DNA of 64,000 bases from CAVYXZ01 sp965223835 (GTDB lineage: Bacteria > Chloroflexota > Anaerolineae > Aggregatilineales > Phototrophicaceae). The notes beneath the pieces were generated by a model. The model did not search any database and was not told the origin of the DNA. It was given only the letters and a program-made list of their open reading frames with translations. A program made the position numbers and the translations under genes. The DNA lies in NCBI GenBank assembly GCA_965223835.1, contig CBDCXQ010000001.1:4898001-4962000 (forward strand), read 5' to 3'. Numbering within the stretch: position 1 is the first letter of the stretch; each line of letters starts with the position of its first letter. Of the stretch, positions 41,139-50,017 are shown piece after piece.

Positions 41139-43688
41139 ATGCTGCCGATTCGCCTCGAAATCCGGAATTTTCTCCCCTATCGTGCCCCGGATCCCATTAT
41201 TTTTGATGGTGTTCATCTGGCCTGTTTGACCGGAGCCAACGGTGCCGGTAAATCATCCCTGCTGGATGCCATTACGTGGGCCTTGTGGGGCAAAGCGCGG
41301 GCTAAGCGCGATGAAGATCTGATTCACCTGGGCCAGGGTGACATGTACATACAGCTTGACTTTGAGCAAGAAGACCAGATTTACCGGGTTATTCGCCGCC
41401 GGTCGCGGCGTCAGCGCAGCACCGGCACGCTCGATTTGCTGGTGCAGGATGCTGAAGGGCAATTTAATCTCATCAGCGAAGCCGCCATGCGATCCACACA
41501 GGAGCGGATCAATCAACTCTTACGGCTGGACTATGAGACATTCATCAACTCGGCGTTTCTGCAACAGGGTCGGGCCGATGCCTTCACCACCAAGACGCCT
41601 AAAGAGCGCAAACAAATCCTATCCGACATCCTGGGGCTGGCGCTGTGGGAACGCTATGAAGACGCTGTTAAAGAGCATCTGCGCAACCTGACCAATCAAC
41701 TGGAAGTCTATGATTTGCGCGTGCGTGAAATTGATGCGGAACTGGCAAAAGAACCGGGATTACGTGCGGCGCATGATGAAGCAGAACAAGTCCAGAAAGA
41801 AGCGCAGGCAACATTAACTGGAGCAGAAGCCCGGCTGAAAGAAGTTGAACATGTACCCCATGAACTGCAAAACACGCGGGCACAGATCGCTGAATCAGTC
41901 ACTCGGTTGCGTGAGCGTGAGGGCGACATTGCGGCGGTTACTGGCGAAATTGAACGCCACCAACAGCGCTTGCAAACCTATGACGACGTGATTGCCGACC
42001 AGTCCGAGATCGAAGCCGGGTATGCGACGCTGCAAGCCGCCCGCGAAACCAACCAGGCGCTGGCGGATAAGCTGGTCTTGCTCAGCGATTTTAATACACA
42101 GCAAAGCGAACTCGAACGCCAGTTGCAGGCCGTGCAAAGCGAACTCGAACGCCAGGCCAGCGAACATCGGGCGCGCATCGTTGAGTTGGAACGCACGCAG
42201 GCCCAAAACGCCGATAACGACCTCGATGTCGTGCAGGCTGATCTGCTTATCTTGCAGCAATTGGACGCTGAGCGAGGGACGCTGCAAACGACAATCGCCG
42301 ACCTGGGTGCCGAACGGGCAGAGAAAGAGGCAATAAATCGCACGTTGCGCGATGAGATGTTTGCTATCAAAGAGCGGCTCAACCAGCTTGAAAAGGCCGA
42401 GGGCGCGTTGTGTCCCCTCTGTGGGCAAACGTTGGATGACCAGCATCGTCGGGAGATCATTACCCGGCTTACCACCGAAGGCACCCAACACGGTGATACC
42501 TACCGCGCCCATGAAAGCCGGGTCAGCTCGATTGTCGCTGAAATCAACGCCCATAAGCAGCGTGTGACCGTGATTGACGGCGAACTGAAGCAAATGCAAC
42601 CGCTACTAGAACGCGTCGGTGTTTTACAGGCCCTGGCAGATGCTGCCAGCGAAGCCGCCGCGCGTGAACATGATGAACGAGCGGCGTTGGCAGCGGTACA
42701 AACATTGTTGGATGAGGAGTCGTTCGCCCAGGACATCCGTGCCCAATTAGCTGATCTACTGGAACAGCGTGAAACCATCGGCTATGATCGCGCGTCGCAC
42801 GAGACGGCACGTGAACAATTGAACGTCTATCAGGAATTTGAGCGGCGGCAGAACGAACTGGACAATGCGCTGAACTCACGCCCCGATATTGAGGAATCGC
42901 TGGCAGCGGCGCAAAAGCGACTGAAACGCACCGAGACCGCGCTCCAGGCCGAACAGCAAAAAATGGACGATCTCAACAGCGAAATCGCCCGATTAGACGT
43001 GCTGTTGGAAGAATTTCGCGCCCGCGAGAACGAGGTCAATGCCCTGCGCACGGCGGAACGGGTAGCTTACCAACGGCTGGTGAATGCCCAGCAAGAACTC
43101 AAAGCGCTGGCGAGTCAGCGGGAACGCAAGGCGGAATTGGAAAAACGGGCCGAAGCCGCCCGCTATGAGGAAAACATCTATAAGGAATTGCGTACTGCCT
43201 TTGGCAAGAACGGGATTCCGGCGATGATTATCGAGACGGCGATTCCTGAACTGGAGGCGGCAGCCAACGAATTGCTGCGGCGCATGACCGATGGCCGCAT
43301 GAGCCTGAACTTCAGCACGCAGCGTGAGAAGAAAACCGGCGGCATCGCAGAGACGCTGGATATTCAAATTGCCGATGAACTGGGCACTCGCGATTATGAA
43401 ATGTACAGCGGCGGCGAGTCATTCCGCATCGACTTCGCCATCCGCGTGGCACTTTCGCAAATGCTGGCGCGGCGGGCGGGGGCACATCTGCGGACACTGT
43501 TTGTGGATGAGGGCTTCGGCACCCAGGATGCCGATGGGCGTGACCGCCTAATCGAGGCCATCACCGCGATTCAGGACGATTTCGACCTCATTCTGGTGAT
43601 CACACACATCGACGAACTGCGCGATTCCTTCCCCGTGCATGTCGTCGTCGAAAAGCTGCCCGGCGGCAGTCGCGTGATGGTGCGATGA
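41139..43688 (+). CDS. SbcC/Rad50-like SMC-family ATPase
   Basis: The protein has 849 residues. The N-terminal ATPase half has P-loop GANGAGKSS (32-40); long coiled coils follow on both sides of a zinc hook CPLCG at about residue 425. The C-terminal half has the SGGESFR signature (near 757) and Walker B RTLFVDEGFGTQD (near 788). The length is nearer to archaeal Rad50 than to E. coli SbcC (over 1000). With SbcD/Mre11 such ATPases open and trim hairpin and broken DNA ends. No SbcD-type nuclease gene lies next to it here, so the partner is encoded elsewhere. It ends 15 bases from the convergent Cof-type gene. Confidence 0.92.
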   Translation: MLPIRLEIRNFLPYRAPDPIIFDGVHLACLTGANGAGKSSLLDAITWALWGKARAKRDEDLIHLGQGDMYIQLDFEQEDQIYRVIRRRSRRQRSTGTLDLLVQDAEGQFNLISEAAMRSTQERINQLLRLDYETFINSAFLQQGRADAFTTKTPKERKQILSDILGLALWERYEDAVKEHLRNLTNQLEVYDLRVREIDAELAKEPGLRAAHDEAEQVQKEAQATLTGAEARLKEVEHVPHELQNTRAQIAESVTRLREREGDIAAVTGEIERHQQRLQTYDDVIADQSEIEAGYATLQAARETNQALADKLVLLSDFNTQQSELERQLQAVQSELERQASEHRARIVELERTQAQNADNDLDVVQADLLILQQLDAERGTLQTTIADLGAERAEKEAINRTLRDEMFAIKERLNQLEKAEGALCPLCGQTLDDQHRREIITRLTTEGTQHGDTYRAHESRVSSIVAEINAHKQRVTVIDGELKQMQPLLERVGVLQALADAASEAAAREHDERAALAAVQTLLDEESFAQDIRAQLADLLEQRETIGYDRASHETAREQLNVYQEFERRQNELDNALNSRPDIEESLAAAQKRLKRTETALQAEQQKMDDLNSEIARLDVLLEEFRARENEVNALRTAERVAYQRLVNAQQELKALASQRERKAELEKRAEAARYEENIYKELRTAFGKNGIPAMIIETAIPELEAAANELLRRMTDGRMSLNFSTQREKKTGGIAETLDIQIADELGTRDYEMYSGGESFRIDFAIRVALSQMLARRAGAHLRTLFVDEGFGTQDADGRDRLIEAITAIQDDFDLILVITHIDELRDSFPVHVVVEKLPGGSRVMVR

Positions 43689-43703
43689 GATTGCGCTCGA
43701 TCG

Positions 43704-44504
43704 CTACAACACATACCGTTCTAAAGCCCAGGCGACGCCATCATGATCGTTGTCCGGTGCAGTGTGATCGGCCTGCTGTTTGATGTTATCCAGGGCGTTG
43801 CCCATCGCCACCGCAGTACCCGCTACCCGAAACATCGGCAGATCATTATTGTTATCCCCAATCGCCAGCATATTGTTGGGATCAATCTTTAGCTTTTCGA
43901 GGACCAATTGTAGCGCTGTACCTTTGTCCGCATTGACGGCCACAACCGCAATTGCGTCGGCAACGCCCTGTGGATTGTAGAAAATTTCCGTTCGACAATC
44001 GCCACTGAATTGCTGCTGACACCGATCATGTATCGTCTTGATCGCTTCGGGTTCCCAGGCCAATATGCGTACCGGTTCCCCTTGCAAACCAGCTATATTG
44101 GTATCGACAATGGTAACGTCCTTCTCCAGCAGACCCAATGCTTGCCCAGACCGTTGCCGCCAGTAACGCATCGTTCCTACAGTTGTACTTAAATACCAAT
44201 CGTGTGCATCGGCAAGGTACACAATTGCCTGGGCAACGGCTAACGGGATCGTATGATACGCCCAGACCGGACCGATGGGTGTCGCGAGCACTTCAGCCCC
44301 GGTTGAGCAAACGATGGGATCATGCAATTCAAGCAGGTCGCATATCCGCCGAACGTAACCGCGCCCCCGGGTTGTGGCGATGACGATGCGAATATCCTGA
44401 GCCGCACATTGTTTGATCGCATCGATGTTCCGCGCCGATAACGATTTGTCGGTGGTTAACAGGGTGCCATCCAGATCAATTGCGACCAGCTTGATCGAAC
44501 TCAT
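43704..44504 (-). CDS. Cof-type HAD-family phosphatase
   Basis: The protein has 266 residues, the standard Cof/YbiV length. The HAD motifs are present in order: AIDLDGTLL with nucleophile and acid Asp, IVIATTRGRG for the second motif Thr, the Lys in NADKGTALQ, and IGDNNNDLPMF. The large C2 cap between motifs two and three sets the substrate. These cytoplasmic Mg-dependent enzymes dephosphorylate sugar phosphates, FMN or pyridoxal phosphate; the substrate here is not predictable. Confidence 0.93.
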   Translation of the reverse strand: MSSIKLVAIDLDGTLLTTDKSLSARNIDAIKQCAAQDIRIVIATTRGRGYVRRICDLLELHDPIVCSTGAEVLATPIGPVWAYHTIPLAVAQAIVYLADAHDWYLSTTVGTMRYWRQRSGQALGLLEKDVTIVDTNIAGLQGEPVRILAWEPEAIKTIHDRCQQQFSGDCRTEIFYNPQGVADAIAVVAVNADKGTALQLVLEKLKIDPNNMLAIGDNNNDLPMFRVAGTAVAMGNALDNIKQQADHTAPDNDHDGVAWALERYVL

Positions 44505-44629
44505 TTTGCAGTCATTCCCGTACCAGCACGCCGAGGTGGGTTGATAATTGAAAGCAAAGCCGACAACATGATACCATGCCAGTGTGTTGGCTAAATCGGC
44601 TGAGTGATGTTTGAGTCCATTGGGTACGT

Positions 44630-45142
44630 ATGAAGCACTGGCAACTGCTAATGTTACTGGTGGTTGGTCTGGTCATCACTGCGTTTGTGCTTCGGACGCG
44701 GGTGCTGCCGGTGCTGGGCTGTGGCAAAGCACTACCCGACATCCCCGATGAAATTATGGCAACCGTCGGGCAGGATGTCTATGAGACGAGCCTATCGGGT
44801 CGTGTGCTGGTCGCCAATCTTAATCAACCAGTGGCCGGCGCAGCAGTACATCTGCGCACAACTGAAGATGATGTACTGGCCTGTCCCAACTACAAGGTGA
44901 TTCGTGACTTTCATCTGGTGAGCGATGAAGCTGGGAATTTCCGCTTGTCAGCGCCGATTCTTCTCGGCATGCGCCCGGAAATAGCCTATATGCGCGGCGT
45001 CCATATGGAGTTGGAAATCGTGGCGGTTGAAGCGTCAGATTGTATGATTATCCCGGCACAACAGCGGGTCTACGCAGCAGCGGATTTTGGCTATGCCGGT
45101 CGCGCCTTCGAGAACATCCGCGTGCATGTGGTCTGCGAATAG
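44630..45142 (+). CDS. Membrane-anchored hypothetical protein with carboxypeptidase-regulatory-like domain
   Basis: The protein has 170 residues. One N-terminal hydrophobic helix (LLMLLVVGLVITAFVL) serves as anchor or uncleaved signal. The outside part begins with SGRVLVANLNQPVAGAAVHLRT, the pattern of the beta-sandwich regulatory domain of carboxypeptidases (a G.V.d..g.Pv.gA.V strand pair), and continues with NFRLSAP. Four or more Cys residues could form disulfides. Function unknown. It lies just upstream of the toxin-antitoxin pair. Confidence 0.65.
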   Translation: MKHWQLLMLLVVGLVITAFVLRTRVLPVLGCGKALPDIPDEIMATVGQDVYETSLSGRVLVANLNQPVAGAAVHLRTTEDDVLACPNYKVIRDFHLVSDEAGNFRLSAPILLGMRPEIAYMRGVHMELEIVAVEASDCMIIPAQQRVYAAADFGYAGRAFENIRVHVVCE

Positions 45143-45146
45143 ATCA

Positions 45147-45155
45147 TGCTACAAT
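45147..45155 (+). promoter_or_regulatory. Candidate extended -10 promoter of the toxin-antitoxin pair
   Basis: TGCTACAAT (TGn plus TACAAT) lies 27 bases before the antitoxin ATG, followed by GGAGG as ribosome site. Confidence 0.45.
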
Positions 45156-45182
45156 AGAAGCGTGGTAAGTGTGGAGGTGAAG

Positions 45183-45428
45183 ATGGACGCCCCGACTATT
45201 CGAGAACAAGTCGTGTCAAAACTTGAGAACTTGCGGGATGATGAGGTTCAGTGGATTCTCGACTACATCAAAGCAATGGAGTCCAACCGCCTGCCAGAAG
45301 ATTACAACCCGGAGAATGATCCGGCCATTGGTTTTCTATCGGGTTCCACTGATCTGGCTCAGAATGCCAAAAAAATTCTGAATGAGGAGATCACTGCTCA
45401 CAGTGGGTGGACCCAGAAGAAAGATTAA
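45183..45428 (+). CDS. Antitoxin-like protein of a VapBC-type pair
   Basis: The protein has 81 residues from ATG 45183, with GGAGG six bases upstream; longer readings run back into the preceding gene. The N-terminal half is helical (REQVVSKLENLRDDEVQWILDYI). The C-terminal half has the PAIGFLSGSTDLAQNAKKIL pattern often seen in small proteins encoded before PIN toxins, which would wrap the toxin. It should bind and neutralise the PIN protein encoded five bases downstream and repress the shared promoter. The assignment rests on gene order and size. Confidence 0.75.
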   Translation: MDAPTIREQVVSKLENLRDDEVQWILDYIKAMESNRLPEDYNPENDPAIGFLSGSTDLAQNAKKILNEEITAHSGWTQKKD

Positions 45429-45433
45429 CGCTG

Positions 45434-45847
45434 ATGTTAGCCGTTGCAGATTCTGGCTTTGTCGTCGCTGTGGCACTGGCAACCGATCAAACGCATGAAC
45501 AATGTGTGTCGGTCTATCGACAGCAACAAAACAAGATCTACTTGCCACAAAGCACGCTGGCAGAAACAGCTTATCTGATTACTCGTGAGGGAGGGAATCG
45601 AGCGACTGCTGCTTTTCTGCGCCGGTTGCCAGAGACAAAATACCAGATTGTCCCTTTGGAAGGGGAAGACTTCCTGCGCATTTCCCTGTTACTGGAACAA
45701 TACGCGGACTCACGGGTTGATTTTATCGATGCATCAATTGTGGCTGTTGCCGAGCGCACCAAAGCAACACGCATTTTCACAATTGACCAGCGTGATTTTC
45801 GGATTGTAAGGCCTAATCACATCCCCCATTTTGAAATCCTCCCCTGA
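45434..45847 (+). CDS. PIN-domain protein, VapC-like toxin
   Basis: The protein has 137 residues from ATG 45434; a start at 45407 would overlap the antitoxin gene. The PIN metal-binding acids are visible: VADSGFVVAVALA (first Asp), a Glu in LAETAYLI, and the DFIDASIVAVAE and FTIDQRDF motifs. PIN toxins are Mg-dependent ribonucleases that cut tRNA or rRNA. The tight spacing to the antitoxin gene is typical of vapBC operons. Confidence 0.88.
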   Translation: MLAVADSGFVVAVALATDQTHEQCVSVYRQQQNKIYLPQSTLAETAYLITREGGNRATAAFLRRLPETKYQIVPLEGEDFLRISLLLEQYADSRVDFIDASIVAVAERTKATRIFTIDQRDFRIVRPNHIPHFEILP

Positions 45848-45874
45848 CCATAGGCAGAACCTCGCCCTCGGCGC

Positions 45875-45880
45875 TATACT
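45875..45880 (+). promoter_or_regulatory. Candidate -10 element of the lipoprotein gene
   Basis: TATACT in a GCGCTATACT context lies 31 bases before the ATG at 45912. Confidence 0.35.
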
Positions 45881-45911
45881 GGAACAAAAATCGGACTATT
45901 AGCAGAGATAC

Positions 45912-46934
45912 ATGAATAATCTTCGCTTTCTGGCGTTTATGCGTTTTAGAATCGTGCTCATCCCGTTCGCGCTGCTCATCAGCGGCTGTGGGGCAACGGC
46001 AGTGCAGATCATTCCGACGGACCCGCCGACGTTTACGCCGACCTTTACGCCCTCACCGTCGCGGACACCGGGCATTAATGACACGCCGACGATTACTCCC
46101 ACGCCAATACCCGTTTCACCAACTGGAGGACCCTCACCGACGGCATTGTTTGGTCCGACGCGTACCCCGGCGGCCAGTGATCCTACGCCGACACGGGTCG
46201 TCAACCCCAACGCACCGCGCATTGAATTTTTTACGTCCGATGTCATCGCCGCTGCACCGGGTAGCAATATCACGCTGTTCTGGTCCACCCGCAACAGCAA
46301 CGATGCCAGCATTTACCAGTTGGACCGCAATGGCAACCGCAGTCAGGTCTGGAACGTGCCCGCCGATGGGCAATTGGTGGTGCCAACGCGCCGCAGCGAC
46401 CGGGGTGAAGTCCGCTTTGTGCTGAGCATTGACGCTGGGCCACAGACAGTCGATCAACCGCTGAACATTCCGCTCTCGTGTCCGGACCAATGGTTCTTTA
46501 TCCCCGCTCCAACCGAGTGTCCGACTGGCCCACCGGATGAATCCATTTTGATTGAAGAGAGCTTTGAGCGGGGCCGTATGGTCTACGTTGGTGGCACCAA
46601 CCAGGTTTATGTGCTGTTCAACGACGGCTTTGAACCGGCCTGGGTGACATTCGAGAATCGCTATGATCCCGCTATTCATCCCGAATTTGAAGAAAGTTTC
46701 TTGCCCCCACCCGGCTTCTCACAGCCGATTGCGATTCTCGGCTTTGTCTGGCGGCGCGACCTGGTGCGTAATCGGCTGGGCCTCGCGCTGGAACCGGAAG
46801 TACGCTACGACGGCACCTACCAGACGGCCACCACCGCCGCCAATGATGAAAACCTGTACATCAGTAGCGTTGATGGCACCGTGCTGCAACTCCTCCCAGA
46901 AGGTGCGGCCTGGCAGATTATCACGCCCCCCTAA
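45912..46934 (+). CDS. Lipoprotein with TP-rich linker, paralogue of the one at 5338
   Basis: The protein has 340 residues. A hydrophobic signal ends in the lipobox LLISGC (Cys26), so it should be lipid-anchored outside the membrane. A long Thr-Pro linker (about residues 37-98), typical of Chloroflexota surface proteins, leads to an Ig-like strand-rich domain (ITLFWSTRNSNDASIYQLD) and then a C-terminal domain with GFVWRRDLVRNRLGLALEPE. That last domain matches the corresponding part of the lipoprotein at 5338-6216. Function unknown; a surface sensor or binding protein is possible. Confidence 0.8.
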   Translation: MNNLRFLAFMRFRIVLIPFALLISGCGATAVQIIPTDPPTFTPTFTPSPSRTPGINDTPTITPTPIPVSPTGGPSPTALFGPTRTPAASDPTPTRVVNPNAPRIEFFTSDVIAAAPGSNITLFWSTRNSNDASIYQLDRNGNRSQVWNVPADGQLVVPTRRSDRGEVRFVLSIDAGPQTVDQPLNIPLSCPDQWFFIPAPTECPTGPPDESILIEESFERGRMVYVGGTNQVYVLFNDGFEPAWVTFENRYDPAIHPEFEESFLPPPGFSQPIAILGFVWRRDLVRNRLGLALEPEVRYDGTYQTATTAANDENLYISSVDGTVLQLLPEGAAWQIITPP

Positions 46935-46957
46935 GCCAAACACCGGGTTGGGTAGGG

Positions 46958-46963
46958 TATAAT
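46958..46963 (+). promoter_or_regulatory. Candidate -10 element of the M50 protease gene
   Basis: A consensus TATAAT lies 47 bases before the ATG at 47011; no clear -35 box is seen. Confidence 0.35.
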
Positions 46964-47010
46964 TCGAGGCAATGTAATCCAAATTGTAGTTCAGTTGTCG
47001 GAGTAACCCT

Positions 47011-48366
47011 ATGTTACATGAGGCCGCCTCATCGCGCGATCATCGTCCCCAGGTCCCCAGCTATGAAGTCGAGACTAACCCTCAGGACGAATTGCGCGAT
47101 AACCTGCAATATGCGGTGGCGGCGGTCATGGACATCGAATCCGCAACGTTTATCGAGTCGGCTGAAACCGAGACCGATGTTCCTGCTTTACTAAAAGCAA
47201 TGGGCAGCGAACCCACCGCCCGCTTTGTCGGCCAACTCAAAATTGATTCCGAGACGGCTTACGAGCAACTCGACAAAGCCTTCGCCGCGCATAATCACCT
47301 CCCCCTGTTTCGCATCGAAGGTGGCAAACATTTGATTGTTGCCATGCACGGACGCGTACAGCCGGAGCCGCGCCCCTGGTGGCCCAATCTCATTCTATTT
47401 ATCCTCACGCTGGGTAGTGTGCTATTGGTCGGAACCTTCTTAGCGATTTCCGAAATCGAACGGGTGAATCCAATTGAGGCTGTGCGAATCGCCGAAAACC
47501 TGATCCCCAATTTATGGAGAGGCTTGCCTTATGCCCTGAGTATTATGCTGATTCTGGGCGGGCATGAATTGGGTCATTATTTCGCGGCGCGGCGGCATGG
47601 GTTGGCGGTGACATTACCCTACTTTATTCCACTGCCGTTTCTGAGTCCCTTCGGCACGATGGGGGCGTTTATCCAGTTGCGCCAGCCGATCCGCAATCGC
47701 AAAGTGCTGCTGGACGTTGGTGCAGCCGGGCCACTGGTGGGCCTCGTGTTCGCGGTTCCGCTGCTGTTCATCGGGTTAGCCGGTGCCCGCACCATCCCCA
47801 TCACTCCCGGCGGATTGTATGAGGGTGATTCGCTGTTGTATGCGCTGGCGAAAATCGTCACCTTTGGCGAATTCCTGCCCAATGGCAGCATTGACGTGGC
47901 GATTGATAGCAGTCAACTGGCGTGGGCGGGCTGGACAGGGTTGCTGGTGAGCGCCTTGAATCTCATCCCGGTCGGTCAACTGGATGGCGGGCACATTTTG
48001 TATGCGTTGATCGGTGAACGAGCGCGGCGGCTCTATTACCCGCTGATCTTCATCATGGTCGGGCTGGTGTTCCTGACGCAGGTATGGTTCCTGTGGGTCA
48101 TTCTGCTGGCGATATTCGGGCGCATGTACGCGACACCGCTGGACATGATTACGCCGTTGGGTCGCCCGCGTCAGGGCATCGCGATTCTGGCGATGGTGCT
48201 GTTTCTGGTGATTTTCGTCCCCATGCCGCTGACGCCCAACAATGCCGGACCAGCCAACCGCCAACCACCGCGCAGCACGGCCATGATTCGTGAGTTGCTG
48301 GATAGCCCAACCATTCTCGAAACGCTGCGCATCCCGGCAATCTTTGGCGACCCGTCACGAGAATAG
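47011..48366 (+). CDS. Site-2 protease family M50 metallopeptidase
   Basis: The protein has 451 residues, with GGAG eight bases before the ATG. A soluble N-terminal part of about 120 residues precedes a membrane domain of about eight helices. The zinc motif HELGH starts at H188 in a helix, and the third ligand is the Asp in NLIPVGQLDGGH. The family cuts transmembrane substrates, for example anti-sigma factors. The N-terminal soluble domain is common in plant-type and Chloroflexota M50 members (EGY1-like). The next gene starts six bases downstream, so both are probably co-transcribed. Confidence 0.93.
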   Translation: MLHEAASSRDHRPQVPSYEVETNPQDELRDNLQYAVAAVMDIESATFIESAETETDVPALLKAMGSEPTARFVGQLKIDSETAYEQLDKAFAAHNHLPLFRIEGGKHLIVAMHGRVQPEPRPWWPNLILFILTLGSVLLVGTFLAISEIERVNPIEAVRIAENLIPNLWRGLPYALSIMLILGGHELGHYFAARRHGLAVTLPYFIPLPFLSPFGTMGAFIQLRQPIRNRKVLLDVGAAGPLVGLVFAVPLLFIGLAGARTIPITPGGLYEGDSLLYALAKIVTFGEFLPNGSIDVAIDSSQLAWAGWTGLLVSALNLIPVGQLDGGHILYALIGERARRLYYPLIFIMVGLVFLTQVWFLWVILLAIFGRMYATPLDMITPLGRPRQGIAILAMVLFLVIFVPMPLTPNNAGPANRQPPRSTAMIRELLDSPTILETLRIPAIFGDPSRE

Positions 48367-48371
48367 CAGAC

Positions 48372-49901
48372 ATGAACAACCCGGCCTTCTGGCGGGCATT
48401 GCACAGCCTGGCCCATCCGCTGACGATCATCAGTGTAGTGGCACTGGTGGTCAACGATCACTGGCTGCGCTGGACACTGCCCTCGTGGTGGACTGGCAAG
48501 CTGGGTGATTTTGCGTGGTTGCTGTTCGCGCCGTTTATATGTACGTTGGCGTTGTCGTGGCTCATCCCCAAACGCTGGCAACAGCAAGAACGCATGGTCG
48601 GCATCGTCTCAATCACCTTCATCGGAGCGTGGTTCGCGCTGGCGAAAACGGTCCCCACCGTTCATGCCCTCACCGTCAACACGCTGGACAGCATCGTCGG
48701 TTGGCAGGGTGGCCTGCGGATGGATGCCACCGACTTGCTCACCTTACCGGCATTGCTCATGAGCTGGCACATCTGGCGAACCGTGCGCAACACCCCGCCG
48801 CGTGTCCCAGTGGGCTATGTCGTCACGGCGCTGGGAATAATGGGTACGCTGGCGACGTCGTGTATTGTAGATCGTGGAATCGTTGCATTTTGTCAATTGA
48901 ATGACACACTTTATGCCTTTACTGAAGATATGATAATAGGTGGCATCTACAGGAGTGAGGATAGAGGTCTGATCTGGAGCCAGATTGAAAATTATGATCG
49001 GGAGTTGGTAGAAAGTTGTTCTGAGAGCATATATTGGAAATCAGGAGTTGGGATTTTTGGTCCCTATGAGATTGTCGCTGGCGAAGGCGTCTACCGCTTA
49101 CCGAATACCCTTCTCCTCGATCTGTCAGCTCGGTATCATGATTCCTATAAAATGCTCCGTCAAGCAGGTCAGCCAATAGGAATTCCTTGTGGCAACCCAA
49201 AACCCTATTCATCCGGCCCTATAGACGCCGTGTATGATGAACAGACTGACACCCTGCTGCTAGCGATGGGGCAGGAAGGTATTCTGGTTGTAAATGCAAA
49301 CGATGATTGGCAGTGGATCACAATTGGCAACTATGAGCATATTGGCATCGATTGGCCTTCGTCAACCGGGACAGTATTACAGCCCGTGTTTATCACAGCG
49401 CTATGGTTAGCGCTTCTCGCTGTTACGACCCTTGCACTAACGGGTAGACAAATGCGATGGTATGAGACCGTCGGTTTGAATGCAGGGTGGCTATTTTGGC
49501 TACTGCTTTGGTGGCTTAGCTCAAGTATTTTACACTATATACTTGTGCGAATCGGAATGCCATTATTAGTGATTGTGATGCTGTTTGCAATTTTTGGTGT
49601 AATCAAAATTTTTCAACGACGTTCCTCTGGTGCCAACATCATGCTCATGGTGCTGGCATTAGGTATAGCGATGCTCTATCTGTTGCCTTATGTGTTGTGG
49701 GTGCGGCGCACCGTTCCCAATCACGGTACAGCGTCACTTTTTGCGCTGATTCTGGTGGGCGGGGCGATGTTTTCCGCTGTGCCGTATTATCGGTGGCGCT
49801 TCCCGGCCCGTAAAAAGAAGAAACAACCAGATGAAGGCGACAGCTTGCCCCCACCTAATGAGCTTGTCGATACCTATATTGTGGAAGACGCCGCCGACTA
49901 G
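48372..49901 (+). CDS. Polytopic membrane protein of unknown function
   Basis: The protein has 509 residues. Four helices in the first 165 residues, an outside domain of about 190 residues, then five or six more helices and a short charged tail. The outside domain has a BNR-like stretch (GGIYRSEDRGLIWSQIE) and a later TDTLLLAMGQEGILVV, which suggests a beta-propeller-like or repeat-based fold with some units missing. The middle of the gene (about 48880-49720) is noticeably more AT-rich than its ends. No named family recognised. The stop codon overlaps a strong hairpin. Confidence 0.65.
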   Translation: MNNPAFWRALHSLAHPLTIISVVALVVNDHWLRWTLPSWWTGKLGDFAWLLFAPFICTLALSWLIPKRWQQQERMVGIVSITFIGAWFALAKTVPTVHALTVNTLDSIVGWQGGLRMDATDLLTLPALLMSWHIWRTVRNTPPRVPVGYVVTALGIMGTLATSCIVDRGIVAFCQLNDTLYAFTEDMIIGGIYRSEDRGLIWSQIENYDRELVESCSESIYWKSGVGIFGPYEIVAGEGVYRLPNTLLLDLSARYHDSYKMLRQAGQPIGIPCGNPKPYSSGPIDAVYDEQTDTLLLAMGQEGILVVNANDDWQWITIGNYEHIGIDWPSSTGTVLQPVFITALWLALLAVTTLALTGRQMRWYETVGLNAGWLFWLLLWWLSSSILHYILVRIGMPLLVIVMLFAIFGVIKIFQRRSSGANIMLMVLALGIAMLYLLPYVLWVRRTVPNHGTASLFALILVGGAMFSAVPYYRWRFPARKKKKQPDEGDSLPPPNELVDTYIVEDAAD

Positions 49902-49925
49902 CGCACTAGAATGTCGTAGTGCGCT
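49900..49925 (+). terminator. Terminator-like hairpin at the end of the membrane-protein gene
   Basis: A perfect 9-base stem (AGCGCACTA / TAGTGCGCT) with an 8-base loop begins inside the stop codon. A short A-rich rather than T-rich stretch follows, so efficiency is uncertain. Confidence 0.5.
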
Positions 49926-49954
49926 GAAACTCAAGCAAAAATGTCGCCGTTTAC

Positions 49955-49993
49955 TCCCCAATTTGAGGAAAGGACCAGGGGTGAGGTAAATAT
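49955..49993 (+). repeat. Diverged copy of the GGGGTGAGGT palindromic repeat family
   Basis: A short palindrome (TCCCCAA/TTTGAGGA) is followed by GGGGTGAGGTAAATAT (49978-49993), 16 bases identical to the 3' end of the copy at 634-680. It lies between convergent genes. Confidence 0.6.
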
Positions 49994-50017
49994 TATATCT
50001 ACGATCGACCTATCTAC

